From Candidatus Bipolaricaulota bacterium (GTDB taxonomy: Bacteria; Bipolaricaulota; Bipolaricaulia; Bipolaricaulales; Bipolaricaulaceae): 64,000 nucleotides of DNA. Shown piece by piece: positions 17,240 to 25,967 of this stretch. The DNA is taken from NCBI GenBank assembly GCA_030550535.1, contig JAUQPF010000046.1, positions 1-64,000 on the forward strand, written 5' to 3'. The position numbers and the translations under genes were made by a program. The notes beneath the pieces are model-generated. The model did not search any database. It saw only the letters and a program-made list of their open reading frames with translations, and had not been told where the DNA came from. Each line of letters opens with the position of its first letter. Within the stretch, counting starts at the first letter, position 1.

Positions 17240-18133
17240 ATGCGCGAAGCGTGGGGACTCCTTCTGGCCTTGGTTATGGGGGTAGCGGGTCTGGGCTCCG
17301 CCTTTTGGGCCCAAGGGCAACGGGACAACGCGGGCTGGTTCTGGGCCCAAGAAGTTCATGCGCAATGGCGGTTCTTTGATCTGGCCTGGGAGGGAGAACA
17401 CCTGGTGTTCGCCATCACCCTGGAGACGCGGGACTGGATGGTCCCTCCGCCCCCCTTCCTTTCCGCCACTCTCACGTTTTCCTCGTTTGGCTGTGCCTCC
17501 CGAACCCAAAGCGTTCGCCTCCAGCGTGTGGCCAAGCAAGGCCCGTTCGTGCGCTACTTCGGGCAGGTCGTGCTTTCCCGCCGGGACGTAGGCTTCGGTT
17601 CGTATCTTGTGGTGAGTTTGCGCGCCCGAGCCGAGGCAAAAATTGGTGTTCACGAGCAGACCCTGGGCCTTGTGCGTATGCCCGTGGCTTGGGGGGGTAC
17701 GGCCGGATCGGACGGCCCCTTCGTCCCCGTGAACCCCGGGGGTGCTGGGGAAAGCGTTTCCCTCTCCGGGAAAAACCTGCCCCCCTTAGGCATTCGGGAG
17801 TGCCACGGACCTGAGGACGCTCCTTATCTTGCTCCCGGCACCTATCAAGGCGAGTTGGGTTGGCCGGGGCCGGGTCATGCCTTGGACGCCAGCGATTGGT
17901 TTCGGGTGAACCTTGCTCCTGGGCAACTGCTGGAGCTCCGCCTGAGCACGCCCTACCCCGTGATCCTCAGGGTCCTGAGCCCCAGCGGGCAGGAGGTGGG
18001 ACGGGTTACGGGGCAAGGCCGGTTGGGCTTGGTTTATGAAGCGCGTGAGCGCGGAGCGTATCACGTTTGCGTTTCCCTCGTTGAGAGCACCCCGCTTTTT
18101 TCCTACACCGTAGAGCTCCTCCTTCGCCGCTAA
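17240..18133 (+). CDS. Hypothetical secreted protein with C-terminal PPC-like beta-sandwich
   Basis: Signal peptide; DASDWFRVNLAPGQLLELRLSTPYPVILRVLSPSGQEVGR...GAYHVCVSL. Confidence 0.65.
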   Translation: MREAWGLLLALVMGVAGLGSAFWAQGQRDNAGWFWAQEVHAQWRFFDLAWEGEHLVFAITLETRDWMVPPPPFLSATLTFSSFGCASRTQSVRLQRVAKQGPFVRYFGQVVLSRRDVGFGSYLVVSLRARAEAKIGVHEQTLGLVRMPVAWGGTAGSDGPFVPVNPGGAGESVSLSGKNLPPLGIRECHGPEDAPYLAPGTYQGELGWPGPGHALDASDWFRVNLAPGQLLELRLSTPYPVILRVLSPSGQEVGRVTGQGRLGLVYEARERGAYHVCVSLVESTPLFSYTVELLLRR

Positions 18134-18142
18134 GCTTGCAGC

Positions 18143-19072
18143 GTGGACGCGGAGACCTTCCTCCTTTGCCTCTCGGAGGGTTTGGAGCCCTGGGAGGCGG
18201 TGGCCGCGCGGGCCCGTCTTTCGGTGGATCGGGCGCGCCTTTTTGCGCGCGCCTTGGGTGAGGCCGGCTACCCCGTGCTTCTGGAGGAGTCGGGAGTGGG
18301 GTTGGCCCCGGATTCCCTGGCCCCCCAGCACGTTCTTCCGCGGCTGAGAGGTCGCTTTGGCCGTCCCTATCGGTACTTGGGCACGGTGACAAGCACCCAA
18401 GACGTGCTGCGGGCCTGGCACGAAGCCCCCGAGGGAGCCCTGGTTGTCGCCGAACATCAGACCCGGGGCCGGGGCCGCCTGGGCCGGCCTTGGCTGAGCT
18501 CCCCTGGAAACCTGTGCTTTTCCCTCCTTTTGCGTCGGCCCCAGCCCCCCCTCCTGCCCCTGCGGGTTGGGGTAGCCCTGGCCCAGGCCGCAGGGTTCGG
18601 CCTTCTCAAGTGGCCCAACGATCTTTTGAGCCCGGATGGCCGAAAGCTCGGGGGGATCCTCATCGAATGCGAAGGAGGCCGCACCTTCGTCGGGGTAGGG
18701 GTGAACGTGGTCCAGGCCCCCTTGCCCACGGCCGCCGCCCTGAAGGAGTTTCGCGCGGTCAACCGCGTGGATCTCCTCGTGGCCTTCCTTTCCCTCTTGG
18801 AGGAGTGGCTGGCACCGCCCTCTTCCGTGGTCCTCCAGGCCTGGCAAGAGTGGGATGGCACGTTGGGGCGGGAAGTGCGCGTGCACACCCCAACCGGTGT
18901 GGTGGAGGGGGTGGCGGAAGCGATCAACCAAGAGGGAGCACTCCTTGTGCGCACCAATGCGGGAAGAAAAAGCGTGCGCGTGGGCGAGGTGGTTTTACCC
19001 CCGCCCCCGAACGTAGTAGAGGCCCAAGAGGGCCAGGGACAGGCGCAGGGCCGAGGCGCAAGCGAAGGCTAA
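18143..19072 (+). CDS. birA: Biotin--[acetyl-CoA-carboxylase] ligase
   Basis: TSTQDVLRAWHEAPEGALVVAEHQTRGRGRLGRPWLSSPGNLCFSLLLR; KWPNDLL. Confidence 0.92.
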   Translation: MDAETFLLCLSEGLEPWEAVAARARLSVDRARLFARALGEAGYPVLLEESGVGLAPDSLAPQHVLPRLRGRFGRPYRYLGTVTSTQDVLRAWHEAPEGALVVAEHQTRGRGRLGRPWLSSPGNLCFSLLLRRPQPPLLPLRVGVALAQAAGFGLLKWPNDLLSPDGRKLGGILIECEGGRTFVGVGVNVVQAPLPTAAALKEFRAVNRVDLLVAFLSLLEEWLAPPSSVVLQAWQEWDGTLGREVRVHTPTGVVEGVAEAINQEGALLVRTNAGRKSVRVGEVVLPPPPNVVEAQEGQGQAQGRGASEG

Positions 19073-19444
19073 AGCAAAAGCCCAGGGCCGGCGATTAAAG
19101 AGTGCCAGAACGTAGCTTGCCGCGGTGTCAGGGAAGCCCGGGATGAGGAGGAAAAGGAAGAGGGCCGGGGCGCCCACCCGGTTGACCCAGCGCTCCAGGC
19201 GAAGGGCCCAACGCTGGGCCTTCCGATCCTTGGCGCGCCAGGCCTCCAGGCGCTTCCAGTGCTTAAGGCGGTCGCCGGCGAAAAAGAGGAGGTAGGCGCC
19301 GAGGGCCCGGCCGGCCACCGCCACCAGGATCACCGCCCAGCCCGGCGCCTTGGCCACCGCACCCAAAACCAGCTCCTGAGGGCTGGGAAGGACAAGAACT
19401 GTCCCCACGCCGTAGAGGAAGGCGAGGAAAAGGGTCCAGGCCAT
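18995..19444 (-). CDS. VTT/DedA-like (YqaA-type) small membrane protein
   Basis: 149 aa; FLYGVGTVLVLPSPQELVLGAVAKAPGWAVILVAVAGRALGAYLLFFAG; convergent 78-nt overlap with birA. Confidence 0.65.
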   Translation of the reverse strand: MAWTLFLAFLYGVGTVLVLPSPQELVLGAVAKAPGWAVILVAVAGRALGAYLLFFAGDRLKHWKRLEAWRAKDRKAQRWALRLERWVNRVGAPALFLFLLIPGFPDTAASYVLALFNRRPWAFALAFACASALRLSLALLGLYYVRGRG

Positions 19445-19450
19445 GGGCCC

Positions 19451-20269
19451 CTAGCGAGGGCTCACGTTTTGGCAGCGCGGGCAGTAGTTGGTGCGCTGGC
19501 CCTCCATGAGCACTTCGCCGATGGGGGTGCCGCATACGCGGCATGGGGCCCCCGCCCTCCCGTGCACGAACAGGAAATCCCGTATCTCTTTGTCGAAAAG
19601 GTTTTCCCCCACGCGGGCCTTGATCTCCTTTGTGGCCCAGCGCAGCGTCTCCGGGATGGCCCTCCACAAGCGCTCCCGCTCTTCGTCCGTAAGGGTATGC
19701 ACGTACCTAAAAGGCGAAAGGCGCGCCCAAAAGAGGATCTCGTCCGCGTAGGCATTGCCGATCCCGGCCACGATGGACTGGTCGATGAGGGCCTTCTTGA
19801 GGGTACGACGTTTTCCGTGCAGGGCCTGGGCGAAGGCTTCCAACGTGAACTCCGGGGTCAGCGGTTCTGGGCCCAGCTTGGCCAAGGGCTCCGCCTGGGC
19901 CAAATCGGGGTACAGCCACACACCCGCGATCTGCGGGGTCCCCGGCTCGATCAGACGGAGATCCGTGCCGTCGTCGAAGGAGAGGACAAGGGTAGTGGCC
20001 TTCGTGACCTCGTAACGGGAGGGCCCATGCCAAAGCCAGCCGTACCGCATGAGGTGAATGAGAAGGAAGAGGGTTTGGTCAAAATGGAGGATCAGGTGTT
20101 TTCCGCGACGGGTGAGGTCGCGCAGGACCTTCCCCGAGAGAGGGGAGAGATCAGGGGGTCCGGCCTGGACGAGGCCAGGCCGGCGCACCCGCACCTCCCT
20201 CACCGCCCGGCCCAAAAGCCGGGCCGCCAAGTTCTCCCGAATGACCTCAAGATCCGGAAGTTCCGGCAC
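19451..20269 (-). CDS. Fpg/Nei family DNA glycosylase
   Basis: MPELPDLEVIRENLAARLLG; RRGKHL; C-terminal zinc finger CRVCGTPIGEVLMEGQRTNYCPRCQ. Confidence 0.9.
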   Translation of the reverse strand: MPELPDLEVIRENLAARLLGRAVREVRVRRPGLVQAGPPDLSPLSGKVLRDLTRRGKHLILHFDQTLFLLIHLMRYGWLWHGPSRYEVTKATTLVLSFDDGTDLRLIEPGTPQIAGVWLYPDLAQAEPLAKLGPEPLTPEFTLEAFAQALHGKRRTLKKALIDQSIVAGIGNAYADEILFWARLSPFRYVHTLTDEERERLWRAIPETLRWATKEIKARVGENLFDKEIRDFLFVHGRAGAPCRVCGTPIGEVLMEGQRTNYCPRCQNVSPR

Positions 20270-20836
20270 CTACGGATTGGTTGTGCCCAAGTAAATGGTC
20301 ACCCCACAGCCGCGCGGCGCCACACAGGTGGGGCAACGGTAGAGCTTCACGTACGGCGTGCACCAGGAGACCGCGCAGGGCTTCGACCATGCCCCAAAGC
20401 AGCCGAGGAAGAAAAACGGGAAACAGCAGGGCAAGCAGCAGTCCTGGCGGGCCACGATTTTCACGGTGTTCTCGTATTCCCCGGTTGTGGCGGAGACCAC
20501 GATCTTGTAGTAACCCGGGGCCACGGGGTTGCCCTGCGCATCCACCTGCTTCCACACCCATCTGCCCGGCGCCACGGGCGCGGGGAAGGTCTCCTGGTAG
20601 ACGACGTTCCCTTCCAAGGTCATCACACGCCAGCCCGTCACCTGGGGCTTGGGGTAGCAACAGGAGCACCAGAAGTACCAAGGGACCACGAGCTCAAAGC
20701 AAATGTCCTCGCCCTGCCAAAAGGCCGTAAAACAGGAAGGCTCAGGGGCGGGTGTGGCACAGGGAACACACCCCTGGGCCGCGGCCAACCCCCCTAAGGC
20801 ACCGATCGCCAAAGCCAAGACCGCCAAACGCTTCAT
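20270..20836 (-). CDS. Cysteine-rich secreted hypothetical protein with FlgD-Ig-like core
   Basis: Signal peptide MKRLAVLALAIGALGGLAAAQ; 17 Cys; VTGWRVMTLEGNVVYQETFPAPVAPGRWVWKQVDAQGNPVAPGYYKIVVSA. Confidence 0.75.
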   Translation of the reverse strand: MKRLAVLALAIGALGGLAAAQGCVPCATPAPEPSCFTAFWQGEDICFELVVPWYFWCSCCYPKPQVTGWRVMTLEGNVVYQETFPAPVAPGRWVWKQVDAQGNPVAPGYYKIVVSATTGEYENTVKIVARQDCCLPCCFPFFFLGCFGAWSKPCAVSWCTPYVKLYRCPTCVAPRGCGVTIYLGTTNP

Positions 20837-20899
20837 GCTCCATCCACCTCCTCGCCCAAGTTTTACACCGCTCGTCCCGGCTTAGGTTCACCCGCCTCC

Positions 20900-20927
20900 A
20901 TGCTATGCGCGAATCCCTCGCAGTCAA
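20900..20927 (-). promoter_or_regulatory. Candidate promoter for the Cys-rich secreted protein gene
   Basis: On minus strand: TTGACT, 16-nt spacer, TAGCAT. Confidence 0.5.
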
Positions 20928-20937
20928 GTAGTGCGCA

Positions 20938-21918
20938 TCACTTCGGATCCGGCCAAGCCTCGGGGTTGACCAGGGTGGGCGGGCGTTCCCCGCGCAGGGC
21001 CGCCAAGACGTTGTCCACGGCCAACGCGGCCATGCGCCGGCGCGTGGCCCACGTGGCCGAACCGATGTGCGGAGTGAGCACCACGTTCCCCAGGGTCAGG
21101 AGCTCCGGATGAACCAAGGGTTCACGCTCGAACACGTCAAGACCCGCTCCCCAGATCCACCCCTCTTTTAGAGCGCGGACCAAGGCTTCCTCGTCCACCA
21201 CGGGGCCGCGGGCCACGTTCACCAGGACGGCATCCCTTTTCATGAGGGAAAGCTCGCGGGCGCCAATGAGGTGCCGGGTCGCCGGAGTCAAAGGGACGCA
21301 GAGCACGACGAAATCGCTTTCTCTAAGAAGCTCCTCCAGGGGGGAGAACCGGGCGCCGAGGTCTTTTTCGGCCGCAGGGTTACGGGTGCGGGAGTAGTAG
21401 AGGATGGTCATGCCGAACCCGCGGGCCCGCCGGGCCACGGCCTGGCCAATGCGGCCAAAGCCCACGATCCCTAAAGTCCTCCCGAACACATCCAACCCGA
21501 GGTGTTTGGGGATGAACGTCCAGCCGGGGAAGCCCTCGCGACGGAGGTCGTTGTCGGCCTCCACGATGCGGCGGGCCACCGCCAACAGGAGGGCCCAGGC
21601 CAGATCCGCTGTGGCCTCCGTGAGCACCTCGGGCGTGTTGGTCACCAGAACCCTCTTCCGCGTAGCCGCAGCGACATCGATGTTGTCCACCCCCACCCCT
21701 AGATTGGCCACGATGCGCAGCCTGGGAAGGCCCTGCAGCACCCCCTCGTCGATGCGATCCGACAAGGCGACGATCAGGGCTTCCGCATCCCTGGCGAAGG
21801 CAATGAGCGCTTCCTTGCCTAAAGGGTTTCCCTCGTGCACGCAGACGTCGTGCCCGGCGCGCTTGAGACGCTCGATTTCTTCGGAAAAGAACTTCGTGGT
21901 GATCGCCACTTGGGCCAT
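20938..21918 (-). CDS. D-isomer-specific 2-hydroxyacid dehydrogenase
   Basis: RIVANLGVGVDNIDVAAATRKRVLVTNTPEVLTEATADLAWALLLA; LGIVGFGRIGQAVARR; VNVARGPVVDEEALV; SD AAAGGAGGAAGC. Confidence 0.9.
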   Translation of the reverse strand: MAQVAITTKFFSEEIERLKRAGHDVCVHEGNPLGKEALIAFARDAEALIVALSDRIDEGVLQGLPRLRIVANLGVGVDNIDVAAATRKRVLVTNTPEVLTEATADLAWALLLAVARRIVEADNDLRREGFPGWTFIPKHLGLDVFGRTLGIVGFGRIGQAVARRARGFGMTILYYSRTRNPAAEKDLGARFSPLEELLRESDFVVLCVPLTPATRHLIGARELSLMKRDAVLVNVARGPVVDEEALVRALKEGWIWGAGLDVFEREPLVHPELLTLGNVVLTPHIGSATWATRRRMAALAVDNVLAALRGERPPTLVNPEAWPDPK

Positions 21919-21939
21919 GCTTCCTCCTTTCGTTGGAGT

Positions 21940-22911
21940 CTAACCCAAGCGGGCAAGAAGAAAGAGGGTCAGGGAGAGGGTGGCGAGGGAAAAGAGGGTG
22001 GAGAGGAGGAGGACGGTGGCGGCGAGGTCCGGTCGGCGGCGGTATTGGGCCGCGAGGATATAGGCGTTCACGGCGCTCGGAACGCCCCCTCGATCACCAG
22101 GCTTCCGCGAACGACGGGGTCCCCGGTGAAAAGGGGCGCCAAAACCCAGGCTAAAAGGGAGGCCACGGCCAAGCGGGCAAGGGCCAAATAATCCCCCAGG
22201 CCGCCCCACGGCCGGAAGGTCCACGGAGGCCAGCTCCAGGCCCAAAAGGAGGAGGAAAAACGGGGATGGCCGCCTCGGCGAGGAGGCCGGAGGCCCGGGC
22301 CAGCACCGTGGGCCAGGCCTGGGCCGCGCGCACCCCCACCGCCAGGGCCACGGCGCAGGGCCAGGGAACCAGGAGCGCCTGGCGGGCCAAAGCCCGGGGG
22401 TCCAGACGGCCCCGCCCGGCGGCGATCCCGCCCTCAAGGGTGGCCAAAAGAACAGTGTTCGTGGCCAAAAAGATCACCCCTACGTCCTTGCCCCGCGTTC
22501 CAAACGCAAAAAGGAGGATGGGAAGGCCCAAGTTTCCGCAGTTCCCGAAGGTGAGGAGGAGGCTTGCAGCTCGCCGGGCATCGGAATCCGTTGGGAAAAG
22601 CTTTCGGCCGAATGGGAGGGACAGAAGAAACATGAGGCCGTAGTGGGTGAGGACGAAGAGGGCCACGAGGAGGGCGTCCTGGGCGGAAGCTGGGCCGTGC
22701 GCAGGGTCTCGAAGATGAGGGCAGGGGAAAGGATCCAGAAGCTGGCCTTGGCGAAGGGACGGGCGGGGAGTCTTCCGAAACGGCCGAGGAGGTAACCCAC
22801 GGCCACCAGGAGGAAGGTCGGACCGAGGACCTCCTGGATCACGGCCCCAAGCCTATCCAGGGAGAGGGTTCGTTTACAATCGCCGCGATGAAGGTGGGGA
22901 TCACAGGGCAC
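21940..22911 (-). pseudogene. AEC-family (auxin efflux carrier-like) transporter, multiply frameshifted
   Basis: Homologous-looking segments lie in different frames: VIQEVLGPTFLLVAVGYLLGRFGRLP / LFVLTHYGLMFLLSLPFGRK...NLGLPILLFAFG / FFLLLLGLELASVDLP / GDYLALARLAVASLLAWVLAP / SAVNAYILAAQYRRRPDLAATVLLLSTLFSL. Confidence 0.75.
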
Positions 22912-23400
22912 CCGGGGGTGGGGAAGACCACGCTGGTGAAGCGGGTGCTGGCGGCTGTATCCCTACGAGCGGGCGGCATGATCACCGAGGAGATCCGCAA
23001 ATGCGGCTTTCGCGTGGGATTCCTCCTCCGGGATGTGGTCACGGGTCGGGAGGGGCTCCTGGCCCACCGGCATCATTGCGACGGCCCGAAGTTCGGCCAA
23101 TACCGCCTCTGCCTGCGCGATCTGGAGGAGATCGGCGCGGCGGCCATCGAGCGCGCTGTGGAGGAAGCGGAGCTTGTGGTGATCGACGAGGTGGGGCCCA
23201 TGGAATTGAAATCCGCACGGTTCATCGCTGCCGTGGAGCGGGCCTTGGCCAGCGAGAAGCACCTCCTCGTTACCGTCCACCGTGCCTCCACTCATCGTTT
23301 GGCCTACCGCATCCGCCACGAGGTGGACCACCTGATCCGGCTCACCCAAAGCAACCGCGAGGAGAAGATCCAGGAGGTCATCCGGCTCTTTTCGGGTTGA
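22888..23400 (+). CDS. THEP1-family nucleoside-triphosphatase
   Basis: MKVGITGHPGVGKTTLVKRVL...GGMITEEIRKCGFRVGFLLRDVVTGREG...VVIDEVGPMELKS. Confidence 0.93.
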   Translation: MKVGITGHPGVGKTTLVKRVLAAVSLRAGGMITEEIRKCGFRVGFLLRDVVTGREGLLAHRHHCDGPKFGQYRLCLRDLEEIGAAAIERAVEEAELVVIDEVGPMELKSARFIAAVERALASEKHLLVTVHRASTHRLAYRIRHEVDHLIRLTQSNREEKIQEVIRLFSG

Positions 23401-24121
23401 TCCACACCGGGCCCGGAATCCCGTAGAACTTCCGGTAGAACGCATCAAAGACGCGTTCCAGTTCGCGCATCATGCGGTCCACGTCGTCTTCCTCGGGGAG
23501 GGAGGGGTCCGGCCAAATGGGTGGCGCGAAGTGCACCCCGATCCACCGTTTTTGCACCGTCTTCCGCAGGGCCCGGAGGACGCCGCGCCACACCGGAAGC
23601 CCTAGGGCTTCGGGTTCGTAGGTGGGGGCGTTCTCCAGCCCCACCGGGATCAAGGGTACCTGGGCTCGGCGGGCCAAAAGCGCCGCGCCCGCGTAGAGCC
23701 GGCGCTCCCAAAGCCTCTCGCCCTCCGGAAAAACCTGAAGGCTTCCGCCCCGCTTTAGAAATTGGGTGGCGGCTTCGAGCGTCTTGGGGTTGATCTCTTT
23801 TTTGCGCTCAGGGTCCTGGGTTACGCCAAATCTCCAGAAGCTTTGGGCCAGAAAGCGCGCCATACGGCCAGGACGATCCATGGAATAGAGGGCGAACCCC
23901 CGAAAGTGTCGGCTGGCCCAAGTCACAAAAAGGGGGTCGAACCCGTAGCCGCTGACGTGCGTCACGGCCAGAACACAGGGAGGCCGAGGTCTATGGCCTT
24001 CGCAGCGGATCCGCACAAGGCCGGCCAAAAGGAGGAGGAAAAGGATGTACCAACCCCAGAAGAACTCTTGTGCAACCCGGAGGCCCAGGGCCTTGAGTCG
24101 GGAGGCCAAACCCGAGCTCAT
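23378..24121 (-). CDS. Lysophospholipid acyltransferase (PlsC-like)
   Basis: LAVTHVSGYGFDPLFVTWASRH, LQVFPEGERLWER. Confidence 0.75.
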   Translation of the reverse strand: MSSGLASRLKALGLRVAQEFFWGWYILFLLLLAGLVRIRCEGHRPRPPCVLAVTHVSGYGFDPLFVTWASRHFRGFALYSMDRPGRMARFLAQSFWRFGVTQDPERKKEINPKTLEAATQFLKRGGSLQVFPEGERLWERRLYAGAALLARRAQVPLIPVGLENAPTYEPEALGLPVWRGVLRALRKTVQKRWIGVHFAPPIWPDPSLPEEDDVDRMMRELERVFDAFYRKFYGIPGPVWINPKRAG

Positions 24122-24846
24122 CCCTTTTTCTTTTCCGTCCAGCCGAACTTATACCGGAACCGCTCGTAGGGAATGCGGCCAAAGGGGCGGGCGAGCTCGG
24201 TGTAGAGGTAGATGGCGAGGGTACGGAGGGTTCCTTCCGTGGCGAACCTGCGGGTGGAACACAGGATCGGTCCTGTTCTCAAGAAGCCGATCTTGGCATG
24301 GCGGCGGATGCGGCTGATGTAGTCGTGGTCCTCCCGAAAAGCGGGGGTCTCGTCAAATCCCCCGATTTTTTCGTGCAGTTCCCTTCGCACCAGGATGGCC
24401 CAGCCCGGCACGTGGGGGTCGATCCGCTGGGTCGCCCAAAACAAAACGTTTCCGAACCGAAAAAGAAAGCGGTGCACGAGATTTCCATCCCACGCGCGAA
24501 TATAAAAGCCCGCGGCCCCCAACCCTCTTCGCTCGAACTCCTCCACGGCTTTGCGCAGAAAGTCCGGGCTGGGCAGGCGAACATCGGCGTCCAAAAAGAG
24601 GAGGAGCTCGCCCTGGGCGGCCTCGGCTCCCCGGTTGCGGCCGTAGCCTGGGCCGCGCTTCGGCCCCCCCACCACCTTGGCCCCATGCTGTTGGGCGATG
24701 TGCACCGTGTCGTCGGAAGAGCCCGCGTCGGACACGATGACCTCAAAGTCCCTCCAATCTTGGGCGGCAATGGTCTCCAAAAGACCCGGAAGATAGGCCT
24801 CCTCGTTGAGGGTGGGGATGACGATGGAAACCTTGGGCACCTTCAC
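24118..24846 (-). CDS. Family 2 glycosyltransferase
   Basis: VSIVIPTLNEEAYLPGLLETIAAQDWRDFEVIVSDAGSSDDTV; LLLFLDADVRLP. Confidence 0.9.
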   Translation of the reverse strand: MKVPKVSIVIPTLNEEAYLPGLLETIAAQDWRDFEVIVSDAGSSDDTVHIAQQHGAKVVGGPKRGPGYGRNRGAEAAQGELLLFLDADVRLPSPDFLRKAVEEFERRGLGAAGFYIRAWDGNLVHRFLFRFGNVLFWATQRIDPHVPGWAILVRRELHEKIGGFDETPAFREDHDYISRIRRHAKIGFLRTGPILCSTRRFATEGTLRTLAIYLYTELARPFGRIPYERFRYKFGWTEKKKG

Positions 24847-25967
24847 CCCCTTTCCCGCCGCACCTTATACCACGGATGCGAGCCGCGGAAGGACCGGAAA
24901 AAGGCCACGGCCACGGTCAGCTGCATCCAAAGGTAGAGGAAGGGGAAGGCCCAAAGGAGGGAGAGGGTGGGCTTGCCCTGGTCTAGGAGGCTGGAAACGG
25001 AGGAGGCAGCCCAAAGGAAGGCCAAAAACCCTGGAAGAGCCAGCGGCACAAGGACCCATTGCCCCCGCAGGCCATCCACCAAGAGGGCCGTTTGGGGGAA
25101 GTAGATCACGAGGGCCAATCCTGCCATGAGGAGTGCATAAGACAAGTGGCCCTTTCTTATCTCGTCCCGCATTTCTCGAATGCCCCCGGTATACCAGCGC
25201 AGGAATTGATGGAAAAGGTCGCGCAGGGTGGGTGCGTACTGGATGAGGCAGCGGGGGCCTCGCACGAAGGGCACCCGCACCCGGGCGCGGGCCAAGCGGA
25301 TGCCGAGGTCGAAGTCGTCCACCAAGGTTTTGGGATCGAATTCGCCCACCCTTTCCAGAAGATCCCTGCGCACGAAAAGCCCGCAGGTCATGAACACCGG
25401 GCGCCAAAGGAGACCCGAGAACACGAAGCACCGGGCAAAAGAAAAGAAGTGCTCTTGGGCCCGGATAACCCAGGTCTTGTGGGCATTGTAGGCGGCAAAA
25501 TCTGCGAAGACCGCCGGCGTCTGGGGGTGGGCCAAAAGCCTGGGATAGAAAGTCAAAGCTGCGCGATCCATGCGCGCATCGGCGTCCAGAAACAGCACGA
25601 CCCCTCCCGTCACGTGCTTGAGGGCGTGGTTGAGGGCCGCAGGCTTCCCCGTGCGGTGAGGATCAGGGAGCACCTTGAGCGCAGGGAGTTCCTGGCGGAG
25701 GCGGGCCAGGATCTGGGGCGTGGCGTCCGTGGAGCCGTCCACCACCACGATCTCCGTCTCAGGAGGGGCCTGGGCGGCCAGGGTGCGGATCGTGTTCTCA
25801 ATCACCGCCTCCTCGTTGCGGCTGGCGATGACGATGGAAAGCCTTCCCGGCTGGCCTGCCCGCGCCGCCAGCCTCCGCAGGGTCCAGCGGTTCTTCGCCT
25901 CCCCAAGGAGCGCGAGGGCTGCGCCCGCGAGAACCCCCACAAGGACTCCCCAAAGGATTGGGCTCAT
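24843..25967 (-). CDS. Family 2 glycosyltransferase (membrane-anchored)
   Basis: [56 protein letters not shown] segments. Confidence 0.9.
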   Translation of the reverse strand: MSPILWGVLVGVLAGAALALLGEAKNRWTLRRLAARAGQPGRLSIVIASRNEEAVIENTIRTLAAQAPPETEIVVVDGSTDATPQILARLRQELPALKVLPDPHRTGKPAALNHALKHVTGGVVLFLDADARMDRAALTFYPRLLAHPQTPAVFADFAAYNAHKTWVIRAQEHFFSFARCFVFSGLLWRPVFMTCGLFVRRDLLERVGEFDPKTLVDDFDLGIRLARARVRVPFVRGPRCLIQYAPTLRDLFHQFLRWYTGGIREMRDEIRKGHLSYALLMAGLALVIYFPQTALLVDGLRGQWVLVPLALPGFLAFLWAASSVSSLLDQGKPTLSLLWAFPFLYLWMQLTVAVAFFRSFRGSHPWYKVRRERG

